Under the pieces are notes generated by a model. It searched no databases, was not told the DNA's origin, and saw only the letters and a list, made by a program, of their open reading frames with translations. A stretch of 64,000 nucleotides of DNA, from positions 33,046,001 through 33,110,000 of the forward strand of contig JBITNC010000001.1 in NCBI GenBank assembly GCA_050084985.1, read 5' to 3'. Shown here piece by piece: positions 33,540 to 45,864 of this stretch. How positions within the stretch are numbered: the first letter of the stretch is position 1; each line of letters opens with the position of its first letter. This stretch comes from Nageia nagi. Taxonomy: Eukaryota > Pinophyta. The translations under genes were made by a program, and so were the position numbers.

Positions 33540-34327
33540 TCAAATCTCACTCCCCCTTGAGAGCAACTTCACCAAACCAATAGCATCCTTGAGCTTATAG
33601 AATGGAGTTTTTGGGAGGGGCTTAGTGAACAAATTAGTGGAGTTCAACGTGGATGGACAATACTCCAGGTGTAGAAGGCTAACAAGAACCTTCTTCCTTA
33701 CAAAATGGGCATGGATTTCCATATGTTTTGTTCTTTAGTGGAACACTAGATCCTTAGCCAAAGAAATAGCCAATTGATTATCAAAAGAGATCAAAGATAA
33801 GCCACCTTACTCATACTTAATTTCTTTTAGAATATGCCTTAGCCAAATGGCTTTCTAGGTTGCAACTGACATGGTATGATATTCAGCTTCTATGGTGAAA
33901 AACAAATAGTAGGTTGCTTCTTGAAATCCCAAGAGATAACATCTAAACCAATTCTAAACACATACACAAAGGTTGATTTCTTATCATCTCTATCTCCCCC
34001 ATATTCAGAATCTAAGAATCCAAAGAGAATAACTAAGGGTGACTTGGAATACTTGAGACCAAGATCCTTAGTTGCTACAACATACTGCAAAATATGCTTA
34101 ACAGCATTGAGGTGGTCCACATAAGGTTTTTACATGAATTATGCCATCAAATTCCTTGTAAAGGTGATATCTAGCTTGGAGATAGTCAAATACAAAAGAC
34201 TACCAATTAATTCCCTATAAGTTGTAGCATTAGCTAATTGAGAGGTGGAGCTTAGAGAAATAGTGATTCCAAGAGAGATTGGAATTGCAGTAGATCTACA
34301 CACCTCCATTTCAAACTTTTACAAGAT
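33540..34327 (-). pseudogene. RNase H and RT tail of copia element
   Basis: The minus strand gives YRELIGSLLYLT (RT tail), then an open 76-codon stretch 34120-33890 with HILQYVVATKDLGLKYSK and GFLDSEYGGDRDDKKSTFVYVF, where Asp and Ser of the copia RNase H GYSDADWAGD block are partly kept. The end has IHAHFVRKKV and STNLFTKPLPKTPFYKLKDAIGL, the conserved copia C-terminus. Stops interrupt it. It joins the RT at 39871 once the nested element is removed. Confidence 0.85.
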
Positions 34328-34332
34328 GTATG
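34328..34332. other. target-site duplication GTATG, left copy (gag-only element)
   Basis: GTATG stands directly before the left LTR and again at 39871-39875 directly after the right LTR. Confidence 0.93.
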
Positions 34333-35310
34333 TGTTTACAAATAAAATTGAGCATGCAAATAAATAAATAGGTAAATATCTACAAACCCAATATATTGTA
34401 TTTGAGCTACGGATAGCAATTTATTCTCACAAATGTTTACAAATAAAATTGAGCATGCAAATAAATAAATAGGTAAATATCTACAAACCCAATATATCTG
34501 TATTTGAGCTATGAATAGCAATTTATTCTCAATAATAATGAACAAGATAATCGATTCAGAAATTTAAATGTAATTGTACCAAACAAGACTGTGATTTGTA
34601 TACTTACCTCACAGAACGTACCTAACAATAAAAGATGAAGATGTTGGTGATGTACTGATGATGAACTGCCCCTAAAAAATGTAGTGACCTATGAAGATGC
34701 AAAAAGAGGACCACAGGTGGTCCATTTTAGAGATAATAGAGCATTGATGGTCTTCTTGGTTCATAAGGGAGCATTGGTAGCCTTTATTTGATAGTTTTTG
34801 ACCTCTAAATCAAGTCTAGAACTTCAATGTGGATGTCTCAGATAGCAGTGTGATATCAAAATAGATCATAGATGTCAGGATAGCTCACAAAAGGAAGTAC
34901 ACAAACCACAGCCTTGTAGGTAGTATCAAGAGATACCTTAAGGGGTTGCCACTACAAGACCATACGTGGGATCGTGTGTATCCTTGATTGTGGACTTACT
35001 ATTAAATCCCTTATTTATATAGATAATAGATAATACAACCCATGGGTCAGCATGCATCTACATAAACAAGGCTAATTCACAACATTCAAGATAAACACAC
35101 TAATAAACAAGATAATTCATGCAATATTCGAGATAATCCATGCGATATTCAAGATAATTCATGCAATATTCAAGATAATCATTATAGAATTCATATTTAA
35201 GATAAACATTGATATTATCACTTTAAGACTTTCAAGACATATATTTAGACCAAGCATGTTTTCATTAATTTATTGATTTAAAAACATAAATTCATTTTTA
35301 TGTGTTAACA
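34333..35310 (-). repeat. 3' LTR of gag-only element (978 bp)
   Basis: Plus-strand limits are TGTTTACAAA and GTGTTAACA. The first 101 bases are tandemly duplicated (second copy from 34434). A 24-base unit around AAGATAATTCATGCAATATT occurs three times here and twice in the right LTR, explaining part of the length difference. Confidence 0.93.
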
Positions 35311-35325
35311 AATGCCCCACTTTGG
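35311..35325 (-). other. polypurine tract of gag-only element
   Basis: The element strand reads CCAAAGTGGGGCATT directly before the LTR start TGTTAACAC, a standard gypsy-type polypurine tract. Confidence 0.85.
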
Positions 35326-35589
35326 ATGTGAAATCGAAAGAAACATGAGGTGAATTGAGATTTTGCATTCAAAGTAAAAACACAATATCATAGCAAAAAA
35401 TTTGATAAGCAATGATAAACACTAACCATTCTAAATTCAAGTAAAATCATAACAAATCTTGTTAGTACTAGATATGGGTTGAGAAAACTTCCTTTGATAT
35501 TACCTTGGGCATGCTTGCCCCTTGCATCTTTCTTCTGATATATGAATGCCATAGAAAGTGATAGCTTGATATATCTGATAGTCTGATAA

Positions 35590-36420
35590 CCTTGCCACAA
35601 CATTGATGACTCATGACAACAAACTTGACAACTCACATACACAAGATGATGACCTGATAGATGACCTAACCACACATGATGACCTAATGACAACTCGATA
35701 AGACCACATCACAAGATAAGACATGATAACCATGACAACACACATGACCACACATAGGGGAGAGCTAAGTTCCACACAACTACAATGGAAGCTAAAACTT
35801 TGCACCAAGAGGTATGCTGTAGTTGCATAAGAACTGAACTTCGTAAGATATATGGGAGCTGAAACTCCACCAAGAGGCATGATAAGCTGATAACACAACA
35901 AGAAAACATCACAAGACAAGACATGATAACACATGACAACACACTGATGAGAGTTAATTTCCATACAACTGCAATGGAAGCTTAGACTTCACACTAAGAG
36001 GTATGCCATAGTTGCATAAGAACCGAACTTCGTAAGATATATGGGAGCTAAAACTCTACCAAAAGGCATGATAAGCTGATAAATGGGAGCTAAAACTCTA
36101 CCAAGAGGCATGATAAGCTAATAAATGGGAGCTGAAACTCCACCAAGAGGTATGATATATGATAAAAGCTGATCTTTATGCCAAGAAGCCTAATATACAT
36201 AAGATAATACTGATCACTATGCTAAGATGCTTGATATCTAGATGATAAAACTGATCACTATGCCAAGAGGCTTGATATATAAGATAAAAATGATCACTAT
36301 ATATGAGATAAAACTAATCACTATGCCAAGAGGTCTGATATATAAGATAAAATTGATCACTATATATGAGATAAAACTGATCACTATGCCAAGAGGCCTA
36401 CAAAATGATTTAAGAACTGA
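35590..36420. repeat. nested tandem repeats in the gag-only element 3' region
   Basis: A unit of about 190 bases (start near 35757 and 35947) contains GGGAGCTGAAACTCCACCAAG; a 42-base sub-unit with this phrase then repeats four times up to 36150. Further along, a unit with ACTGATCACTATGCCAAGAGG recurs four times to 36400. The 35590-35750 part is a simple GATGACCTGATGACAACA-like repeat. Open frames seen on the minus strand here are repeat artefacts. Confidence 0.85.
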
Positions 36421-36429
36421 TATCTACCC

Positions 36430-37980
36430 CTAGAGATATGCAAAATAGTGACCTAGGAGCTGGAACTCCATACTGGGGGGATCCAGTGACTTTTGTTTCA
36501 ATAAAAATAGATCATGAAAGAGGACCACAGGTGGTCTTCGCTGATATATATGGAGTGTTGGCACTCCTCTTTTTACATAAAAATAGATCCCCATTTCCTC
36601 TGCCATAACATTGGTTAGCATGTATACCCTGATGTTAGTTTCGTTAGTGTTAGTATGATCATGGGTGCTCACCAAATGACATATCTGAAGGGTAACTCAC
36701 CCTACTAGTGTTAGCTTCATGTTGATTTTTACACCATGGTGCCCCAGTGATAATAGGGCTTTTTGTTGTATTTTCCTGTGCATACATTACTCCTATGTTA
36801 TGTTTGGGCATGGGGCTTTTGTAGATTCCCAAGTTTTTATTATATGTATGCATAGGAGCTTTTCCTTTTATGTCAGGTTTTTCAAATGAGATTGCCTTTT
36901 TATCTACCAGATCTTGGGTGATATCTCTGAATTTTTTACATTCACATGTTTTGTGGCCATGAACTCTATGGTATTGGCAAAATCCTCCTATAGTTTTAGT
37001 GGCTTGTTGGTTTACAGGTGGCAATTGAATTAGACCCTTATTCACCAATGATTGCAACAACTCATTATGATCTTCTGTGATTTTAGTGTATACTCAGGGA
37101 GTCTAAAGTTTGCTTAATTTATGTTTGTGTTTTTCTTGTGTGATTATGTTGATTGTTGAAGTTTCCCTTTCTTCTTTTCTAAGTTTCCACAAACCAATTT
37201 TCATCATGTGTTGCTCTTTTTGAATCATAGAATTGATCATTTCAAAGAGGGGTTGGTCTAGATAGTTAAAGAATTCAAGTATCATCTCATCTCTAACGGA
37301 TTTTATTAGCATGTGTTTTAGTTCTTTCTCGTTCAAATTTATGAATTTTGCAATTTTTTTTCCATTTGGCTACAAACTTGTCAAATGGTTGATTTTCTTT
37401 TTGTTTCATTTTGGCAAGATCTATAATGGTTGGTTTTCTCTTTATGTTATATTTATATTGATCTATGAATTCACATTTTAGTTGCTCATAACTCTTGATG
37501 CTTTGATTTTCAAGTCCATAGAACCAGTCAGATGCTTCTCTCCCTAAGCTAAGTTGAAAAAGGCTAGCTAACATATCAGAATCATGTTGATATCTATAAG
37601 CTGCTTCTTCAAAGATTAAAATATGCATTCTTGGATCACTCATACCATTATATTTGTCAAAATCTATCTTTCCCTTCCCAAATTTTACTTCTTAATCTTG
37701 GACAAAGGGGGTGACTTTCTTCTAGTTGTTCATTCTCTTTTGCTTCATTTAAATGCATCAGCCTTTTTAATTATTCACCATGTTCACTAGTTGTGCTCTC
37801 ATTTTCTCTAATTTTTCTTTTTCAATTTGTGTGATTGGATTATCCTCAAGCTACCTATTTATGAAATCAAGATTTCCAGGTTCTTCTTGACTTTCATAAT
37901 CAAGTATTCTAGGAGTAAATCTTCCTATTTGTTCTCTCCATTCATGAAGTAGTTGCATTTCTAGTTCTCCCATGATGACC
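36430..37980 (-). pseudogene. gag: gag of gag-only element
   Basis: Open pieces on the minus strand are 37643-37293 (116 codons), 37336-37103 and 37060-36659 (133). The first holds the retrotransposon gag core: ASLFQLSLGREASDWFYGLE, IKSYEQLKCEFIDQYKYNI and NQPFDKFVAKWKKN. The last starts with a zinc-binding block FCQYHRVHGHKTCECKKFRD (C, H, H, C ligands) found in gypsy gag proteins. One frameshift near 37310 and a stop near 37090 break it. After it there is no protease motif; the sequence passes straight into tandem repeats. Confidence 0.85.
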
Positions 37981-38352
37981 TTCTTACACTCAATTGAGCT
38001 TTCTGGTAAGATTTTGTATTTGTTATTTTCTTTACCTCTATCTCTTTGATTTTCTTTTCTTTATCTAACCAAAAAGGGTAAGCATTAAGGAGTTTTTATG
38101 CAACGGGGTCTGTTTCAAGTTCTATTTCTGACTCACTATGAGACTCATCATCAAACTCAATTATTTCATCATCTTCTTCTTCTAAGGTTATTGATCTATA
38201 ATTTTCAAATGCCAAAGATTATGAAGAAGGTTCACAAACATTTTGTTTAACTATCTCAGGGGCAAAAGAGTTTTAATCATGATGGAGCATACAAAAGTTG
38301 ATATGACTTTCCATGGTAGAAATGGGCCATGAGCAGTCCATTTCCATAGGGT

Positions 38353-38892
38353 TTAGATCACAGCGGTCCTATTATGATCAATTATGATGCTTAAAAAAAA
38401 GATTGGTTCATCAAGAAATGTTCTAAAGGAAAATCTAAGACCATTCACAGTTAAGAATCCATAGATTTTATGCAATGAATAAGCTATGGTAGGATCTTCA
38501 GAGAACTTGTAGAATGCCCCAAAATGCTCTATGAATTTTTGTATCAACCTTAGTTTATTTTTAGTGAGGTTCATATCATTAGATTTTACCAAGCAATAAG
38601 GGACCAACTATGATTTGTTTTCTAAAGGTGGAACTAGATTTTCTAAGACTCCTCCTTCAAGGGTTTCATTATCCAAGCTATCATTATTTTCGGAATTACC
38701 ATGATAGGATTCCTCATCCGAAAGTTTATCTTTGATAATCCAAGGAGCACTCTCTTTGTTTATTCTAGCACTTTTTCTAGTTGGCACTATTCCTTTCCAT
38801 GTTTTTCTTTTCCTCTTAGGTGATGATTGAACTAATGAAGAATAATCTGATAATTCATTTATATCTCTACCCATTGTTGAATCAAAAAGCAT
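38353..38892 (-). pseudogene. N-terminal ORF of gag-only element, unknown
   Basis: A frame of about 180 codons starts at an ATG only 22 bases inside the 5' LTR edge and has one in-frame TAG (38608-38610). It contains a strongly basic PKRKRKTWKG and RKSARI segment resembling a nuclear localisation signal, an acidic Glu/Asp/Asn stretch, then a hydrophobic part with LRLIQKFIEHFGAFYKF and LRFSFRTF. It may be the N-terminus of a long gag, since scattered open sequence with acidic residues links it to the gag core. I do not recognise the domain. Confidence 0.5.
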
Positions 38893-38914
38893 GTTTCACA
38901 TCAGGTTCACCAAA
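38891..38914 (-). other. putative primer-binding region of gag-only element
   Basis: The element strand reads TTTGGTGAACCTGATGTG directly after the 5' LTR end. Position fits a primer-binding site; I cannot assign the tRNA. Confidence 0.4.
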
Positions 38915-39870
38915 TGTTTACAAATAAAATTGAGCATACAAATAAATAAATAGGTAAATATCTACAAACCCAATATATCTATATTTGAGCTATGGATAGG
39001 AATTTATTCTCACAAATGTTTACAAATAAAATTGAGCATGCAAATAAATAAATAGGTAAATATCTACAAACCTAATATATCTATATTTGAGCTACGGATA
39101 GTAATTTATTCTCAATAACAATGAACAAGATAATCAATTCAGATATTTAAATGTAATTGTACCAAACAAGACTGTGATTTGTATACTTACCTCACAAAAT
39201 GTACCTAACAATGAAAGATGAAGATGCTGGCAATGTACTGATGATGAACTGCCCCTGAAAAATGTAGTGACCTATGAAGATGCAAAAAGAGGACTATGGG
39301 TGGTCTATTTCAGAGATAATAGAGCACCAACAGTGTTCTTGGTTCATAAGGGAGCACCGGTAGCCTTTATTTGATAATTTTTGACCTCTAAATCAAGTCC
39401 AAAACTTCAATATGGATGTCTCAGATAGCAGTGTGATATCAATATAGATCGTAGATGTCAGGATAGCTTGTGAAAGAAGTACACAAACCACAACCTTATA
39501 GGTGGTATCAAGAGATACCTTAAGGGGTTGCCACTACAAGACCATATGCAGGATCGTGTGTATCCTTGATTGTGGACTTACTATTAGATCCCTTATTTAT
39601 ATAGATAATAGATAATACAACCCATGGGTCGGCATGCATCTACATAAATAAGGCAAATTCACAACATTCAAGATAAACACACCAATAAACAAGATAATTC
39701 ATGCAATATTCAAGATAATCCATGCAATATTCAAGATAATCATTATAGAATTCATATTTAAGACAAACATTGATATTATCACTTTAAGACTTTCAAGACA
39801 TATATTTAGACCAAGCATGTTTTCATTAATTTATTGATTTAAAAACATAAATTCATTTTTATGTGTTAAT
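38915..39870 (-). repeat. 5' LTR of gag-only element (956 bp)
   Basis: It matches 34333-35310 closely and ends GTGTTAATA, where the terminal CA has mutated to TA. The 101-base terminal duplication is present here too (second copy from 39017), so it predates insertion. Confidence 0.93.
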
Positions 39871-40620
39871 AGTATGATATATACTTAGATTAACTAAGAT
39901 AAGTACAATCTTTGTATTGATACACTTGCATGCCAACATAGTAGTGCAAGAGATCAAATCAATCATTTCAAATTTTGCTTTAAGTTTGGATATGCACTCT
40001 TGAATGATTGCATCATTATTCTTAGTAATCAAAAGATCATCGATATAAAGGAGAATCAAGACCACATCTTTTCCTTGATGGAGCACATAATGATCAAAGT
40101 CAAAAAAACACTTGGAGAATATAATGTCTACAAAGTACCTTGAAATCTTCTAGTACCAAGCTCAAGGTGCTTGCTTAAGGCCATACAAGGACTTCTTTAG
40201 CTTCCACATAAATGACTCTTTAACTTCCATAATAAACCCTTCTAGTTTATGAATTAATATTTTCACATCCAAATCACCATTGAGAAATTTGCTTTTGACA
40301 TTAAGTTGAAAAACTTTCTATTCTTGAGTAGTAGAAAGAGCAAGAAGAACTCTCACAGTAGGTATGTTTGCCATGAGAGCAAAGGTTTCCTCATAATCTA
40401 CACTATATTTTTGAGCAAAACCTTTAGCTATTAATCTTGACTTGTATTTTTCAATATATCTAATTGAATTGAATTTGACATTGTAGATACACTTATTACC
40501 AATCACATTATTATCATTGGGATAAGGAATTGAGTCCCAAGTTTTATTTTTCATAAGCATCTCATACTCCACTTTCATGGCTTCTATCTAGCACTCATGC
40601 TTAGAAGCTTATTTAAAGGT
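39871..40620 (-). pseudogene. reverse transcriptase of copia element
   Basis: The open part 40578-40318 begins KVEYEMLMKNKTWDSIPYP and includes CIYNVKFNS, YKSRLIAKGFAQKYSVDYEE and IPTVRVLLALS, the standard start of copia RT. After stops comes SLYGLKQAP and then an open stretch 40086-39859 with the intact catalytic box LLYIDDLLITKNN. The gag-only element cuts the gene shortly after this box, and the tail continues at 34327. Confidence 0.9.
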
Positions 40621-40740
40621 TAAGGGCTCATGGTTGTTGTTAATTTTGGCAATTAAGGATTTGTTCAAGGTCATGCTCCTTTTTACCCTTTGTATTAGAG
40701 AATTTTGTACTTGTGGTGAGTTATCTACATCAATATCCAA

Positions 40741-41720
40741 CTAGCTAGGAGCATCTAAAGAGTCCTTTGGATCATAAACATTTATGTTAGAAGTAGATTC
40801 TTCAAAAAATTCATTGAAATTTACATCCCTTGAAATGAATACTACTTTATAGGTTAAAGAGTAAAGCCTATATCCTCTATGCTGACTATCATAACCCACA
40901 AAGATACATTTATTAGCTCTTTGGTCCAACTTCTTCATTTTCTTAGAAACAATGAAGGAAAAAGTTTCACAACTAAACACCCTAAGGTGAGAAATGTTAG
41001 GTTTTCTTTCTTACCATGCCTCAAAAGGAGTTTTATTCTAAATAGCTTTCATGGAACACCTATTCAAGGTGTAAATAGTAGTGGTCATAGCTTCACTCCA
41101 TAAGAACTTAGGAAGATTACCCAACATGCATCTAGCAATCTCTATGATTGTTCAATTTTTCCATTTGGAAACACCATTCTACTAAGGAGTGTATTGAATT
41201 AAAAACTACCTCTTGATTCCATACTTAGCACAATAGTAATTGAACTCATTGCTACTATATTTTCTCCCATTATTTGATGTCAACATTTTAATTTTAAGGT
41301 TAGTTTGATTCTCAACAAAGGCATTAAAACCTTAAAAGTCTTAAAGGTTTGATCTTTGTACTCAAGTAGATACCCAAAGGTCATCCTACTAAAATCATCA
41401 ATGAAGGTCAAGATATAAGATGCTCTTCAAGTGACTTAGTCTAAAATGGAACCATCAAATCTGAATGCACAAGTTGAAGAAGTTGAGGTACTCTTATTGC
41501 CTTATCTTTTTCAAACTTTTGTCTATGCATCTTGCTAAGAATGCACTTCTCATATAGACCAACAAAAGGAGAAATTAAAGGCAAACCTTTCACAAGTTCT
41601 TGGGTTTTCATGACTTTAATACTTATATGGTTAAGATGCCCTAAAAAATGGTGCCAAAGATTGCCTTTAAAACACATATTATAAGCAAGAAACATATTTG
41701 ATGGAACTTGAACACAATGT
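40741..41720 (-). pseudogene. integrase of copia element
   Basis: The 41695-41441 frame holds the pre-integrase zinc-binding block WHHFLGHLNHISIKVMKTQE with CILSKMHRQKF and then LLQLVHSDLMVPF, which carries the first catalytic Asp. The core beyond it is broken by stops. The 40980-40741 frame has the copia integrase C-terminal pattern KMKKLDQRANKCIFVGYDSQ and GYRLYS, including the FVGY block. It precedes RT, the order that defines Ty1/copia. Confidence 0.88.
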
Positions 41721-42126
41721 AGAGGTTATCTTTCACTAATCCTTTAACTAAAATGGAAAGTCCTCTCTTAATGCATTAGCTTTGAGAATCAAACTTGAAA
41801 GAGCATCTTTTTTAGCTACTTGGATCATAGAGAGAAGGTTCATCCTTAATTTAGAAACATAGAGAACATTATCAAAAACCTTTTTGTGAATGAGCACACT
41901 TCCAATTCCTTAGACTTCAAGGGTAGAGATATCACCTATTACAACTGCATCCTTATTATACTTGTAAAAGTTATAAAATTTTTTCATTTTCAAAGCATAG
42001 GTTATTAGTGCAACTAGAGTCAACAATCCAATTAGATGAAAAAGTGTTAGACATGGAGTAGGGTGCCATAGCAAAATTGACATAAATATTTTTCTTGCCT
42101 TTGTAGTTCTTTACATTTATATTATC

Positions 42127-43045
42127 TTAATACTTGGCCTCCTTTTTCTTTTTGTAACAATCAACTTTTTTGTGACCTTGTATGCCATAATAGTTACAAT
42201 TTCCATAAAACTTTTTCTTAGTATAAGGAGTGCTTATTTTTCCTTTTCCATCTCTATGCTTGAAGTGATTGTTGTTACCATTATTTTTACTACTGTGTTT
42301 GTTGTTTTTGTTGTTCCTATGGCTATTGTAGCCATTGCCTCCTTTCTCAAACCTTATGAAAAAATGGTAATATTTCTTGTGATGATTGAACTTTTTGAAA
42401 AGAGTTTTGATTGCTCCAAGAGAAACTTTATTCTCCTTAGTAGAAGAAATCAACCCTTTATTGTTAAGGGTTTTCTCATGCTTTAATAGGTGCTTTGAAA
42501 GGTTCTCAAGGGAGATAACTTCGTTTTCATCATCAAGCCTTGATTCCATTACTATTATAAAGTTTTCAAACTTTGATAAGAGGATTTGAAGAATGATGAA
42601 GACCATGAACTCATCATTAATCCAGTTGTACCCATAAGCAACAAGTCGAGTTCTTGGGTCAATGATTTTGTTCATATATATAGCTACACTTTCATCTTTC
42701 CCTTGACAAGATTGAAGTATGTTTTGAAGAATGGTAAACCTTCTTTAAAAGTTTGAGCTAATATAGATTTTCTTTAGCTTATCCCATACATCCTTTACTG
42801 AGTTTAAAGAGGATATCATTAGGATCACATTATCTAAAATTGCATGATAAATCATGGAGGTTGCTAATTCATTCTTTGTGTTGTATGTCTCTAGTGCCTT
42901 CTCATTTGTATGAGGTACAAGGTGCTCAATCACTATTTGCCATAGCTTCCTTGCTTGTAATTTGTCTTTCATTTGAGGTTCTTAAATCCCATAGTTGGAA
43001 GCATCAATAATGTGTTTGGATAAAAAGGATTCTTCTATTTGCTAT
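42127..43045 (-). pseudogene. gag: gag of copia element
   Basis: Translation from about 43040 gives IIDASNYGI, then MKDKLQARKLWQIVIEHLVP, SAKEVWDKL-like SVKDVWDKLKKIY, and in the 42675-42127 frame ILLSKFENFIIVMES and a Lys/Asn/His-rich tail. The tail ends in a zinc knuckle CNYYGIQGHKKVDC where the second Cys is Tyr. Stops and a shift separate the pieces. This is a UBN2-type copia gag. Confidence 0.85.
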
Positions 43046-45850
43046 ATAAAAAAAATGAAATAATAAGCATGTGTTTTTAATAAATAAAATACGTGTTACA
43101 TATAACACTAATGACATGCTTGATTTTATTCACAAGTGTAAATGTTTTACAATGCAAATAATAACCCATGTACCTAAATCCATTTCTCATCTCAAAAACT
43201 ATAGAAGTAGAGTGACGTTGTTGAGGCTTATTTTCTTGTCTAAAATTAGGCCTTCACATAGATGCTCACACAAGAGGAGCCTAGGTCCTACCAATCCTCA
43301 ACCAATTCCCCTTGGGTAGTAATATACTCTCACAAGGAGAAGTATGAGTTATTTTTAAAGGTTTTGATATTTATTGTATTGGTTAAATTATTAATCTTGA
43401 TTAGGTTTCAAGTTTTCCTCCTAGGTTATCAGGATAATCCCTACATGGATGTGTGGATATGTGGTATCATTACACACATACCTATCTACCTATTGGAGTT
43501 AAATCTAGACCAATAGAGGACTTAGGGGAAATTAAGTAGTACAAATTTTTTACCACTTGGATCATTGAACTTAAAGGCTCCAGTTCATCTATCCTCAACT
43601 CATGGCTCCCCAAACAAATCAAGTTATAGAATGTACATGCAAATGTGTTCATTTTAGGGGGTTACTCATATTAGTGTTTGCACTTTTGTTTACATAAACA
43701 AATAAATCAAAATGCATAACATCAAATAAAAAAGCATAAGTAAAATATCATCCATTCAATAACTTGAAAATTAAGTGTCCAATGGGTTTTATTCACCAAC
43801 CCCTAAAAGGCATTGTTACATCACCTCTCATATTGCATAAGTCCATTAACTTTGCATAAGACAATGCATCAATGTCATAAGTATAAGTATGCATCATTAA
43901 CTTAAAGAAGTATGCATCAATCCAAAAAGTTAATCATGCACCATTTCTTCATAATAACTAGAATTTAAAAGGTAGAATGATGCATTTTTAAGTCATAAGC
44001 ATGCATCTTCAAAAATTAAGTCCTAAGCATGCATTTATTAACTTAAAAATTTTAAGTAATAGGCATAAGTATTAATCTTAAGCATGCATTTCTTTAACTT
44101 AAAAGTATGCATTTAAGTTAAAAAAAATGCTTTTTTTATGCTTTTTTTTTAACTTTAACAATTTTTAAGTAAAGAAATACATCTTTTATCTTAAAAAAAT
44201 GAAATACTAAGCATACTTATTAGCTTAAAAAAATTCTAAGCATGTCTTCAATAAATACTTAAAAAGAACATGCAAAAAATTGATAAATTCTAAGCATGTC
44301 TTTAAAAAATAAATAGTAATAAAGGACATGCAAAAAATTAAGTCAAATACATCATATCTACCTCCTTTTGACTTAAAACACAAGATCTTATGAAAAAAAT
44401 ATGATGGTTAAACAAAACAAAAAAGTAGGTGACAAGAAATTAAAAGGTAGCTTAGGTGGGTTTGGTGAGGTAGCTATGGAATAAAAAATATGGCATATGT
44501 GGGAGAAGAAGTCAAAGAAGTTGGTACATGATAGGGAGGCCATGTGACATAGGGGGTGGATAGAGGAGAAATTGTTGGCTATAGGTGCCACCACAATCAG
44601 TGTGTAACAAAAATCCAAATGCTCATGGAGTAGGTGCAATGGTAGGAGACAAAGAAGCAAATGTGCATGGTGGGCATGCAATTCTTGGTCTTCCATAATG
44701 GGTAAAGGCCTAGAGAGACTATGATGGAGGAAATGAGAAGGCATACTAGAAGCATGGGAATGGGTAGTGAGGGGGTCATCAGTATAGGAATATAGCTATG
44801 TGAAATGGTAACAATGTAAGTGAGTGCCTAGTTTGGTATGTTACTTCATGTCCAAATGTGATAGGTATTGGTCATGGAGTGGTGAGGCAAGCAAGCATCA
44901 ATGAAACTAGAATGGTTGTGACCCTCCTATACATGCACTTCCATGATTGCTAGGTCAATGTTTTTGGAGAAAACATTGGAGAAATTAGATAGGGAAAAGT
45001 CTTTATTTTTGGTGTATGTAAGCATTGCAAGGTGGTGATGGTGTGATTCTGGATGATGACATGCACGAGGGATATGAAGTGAGTGATGTAGCCAAGATTG
45101 CTATTGAATCATCATGTCCCAAAGAAAATTTCTTATGTAGATAGTCTTACAAACCCATAGAGCTCATATGTCAAGGGAAAAGTAAAGGAGAGTGGTCTAG
45201 ATAGACAACATCAATAAGGAGCCATGGGAGGAAGAGCTAAGTGGAGGAATCTACCACCAACATAATTTTTTTATTTGTAAAAGAAAATATATAAAAATAT
45301 ATATATATATATTATAGTATATATTAAATAAAAAAAAACCTTTCCTTGTTGTGCTTTCTAACAATATTATTATTATTATTTATAAAAAAAACTTAACATT
45401 TATACATATTTAAATAAAATGCATATCAAATAAATGTACTTACCTTTAAAAAAAGGTTAGTATCCAAAAATGGTATAAAATTACATTTTATTTATTAATT
45501 TTAAGCATATTTTGTAATATTACTTTTGTAATATTACACAAATTTTGTATAATGACCTCTTCTCTTAAAAAATTGTAGCAATTTAAAAAAAAAAATTGCA
45601 AGTAATTATAGGAGGTTAGCATTAACCAAATTTTGCAATTTTGTTAGCCATATTATGCTCCAAATAAAGGTTAACACATAATAAGTAATATGTGAGTAAT
45701 AAAATATAATAATATAAAAATAACCAAGATATGGGAATTTAATTTATACCTTCTCTTGATTTTTACCTCAATAATGAAGTGTAGGATGAGAAGTGAAGAT
45801 CACCAAGATGTAGCTTCCACACCAAGGATATGAAGATGAGCCTCCAAATG
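43046..45850. other. 2.8 kb leader of copia element
   Basis: Between the primer-binding site and gag lie 2.8 kb, long for a copia leader. The part 43700-44350 is AT-rich with many TAAGCATGCAT-like repeats. The part 44390-45250 is less AT-rich and, on the minus strand, has a 118-codon His/Leu-rich frame (44744-44388) that I regard as low-complexity. An AT dinucleotide run lies near 45295-45320. No LTR pair or target duplication marks an insertion, but an unrecognised one is possible. Confidence 0.45.
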
Positions 45851-45862
45851 GTCTGATACCAA
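45851..45862 (-). other. primer-binding site of copia element (tRNA-iMet type)
   Basis: TTGGTATCAGAC begins two bases after the 5' LTR on the element strand; TGGTATCAGAGC is the usual copia primer site complementary to initiator methionine tRNA. Confidence 0.88.
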
Positions 45863-45864
45863 TT

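Larger units (their letters stand above)
34333..39870 (-). mobile_element. gag-only non-autonomous LTR element (TR-GAG type), complete
   Basis: LTRs at 34333-35310 and 38915-39870 flank a 3.6 kb interior with a gag on the minus strand and no protease, RT or integrase. A polypurine tract AAAGTGGGGCATT precedes the 3' LTR on the element strand, and a perfect GTATG duplication surrounds the unit. Known plant elements of this build are called TR-GAGs, mobilised by pol proteins from elsewhere. It has split the copia RT/RNase H and is the youngest insertion in this nest. Confidence 0.9.

Noticed and set aside
35388-35964. Overlapping minus-strand frames of 77 to 117 codons rich in Cys, Ser and Val
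   Set aside because: They fall in simple tandem repeats (GATGACCTGATGACAACA-like), so their openness comes from the repeat and not from coding selection.
44388-44779. 118-codon His/Leu-rich minus-strand frame with a possible hydrophobic tail
   Set aside because: Low-complexity composition in the copia leader and no similarity I recognise; not listed as a gene.
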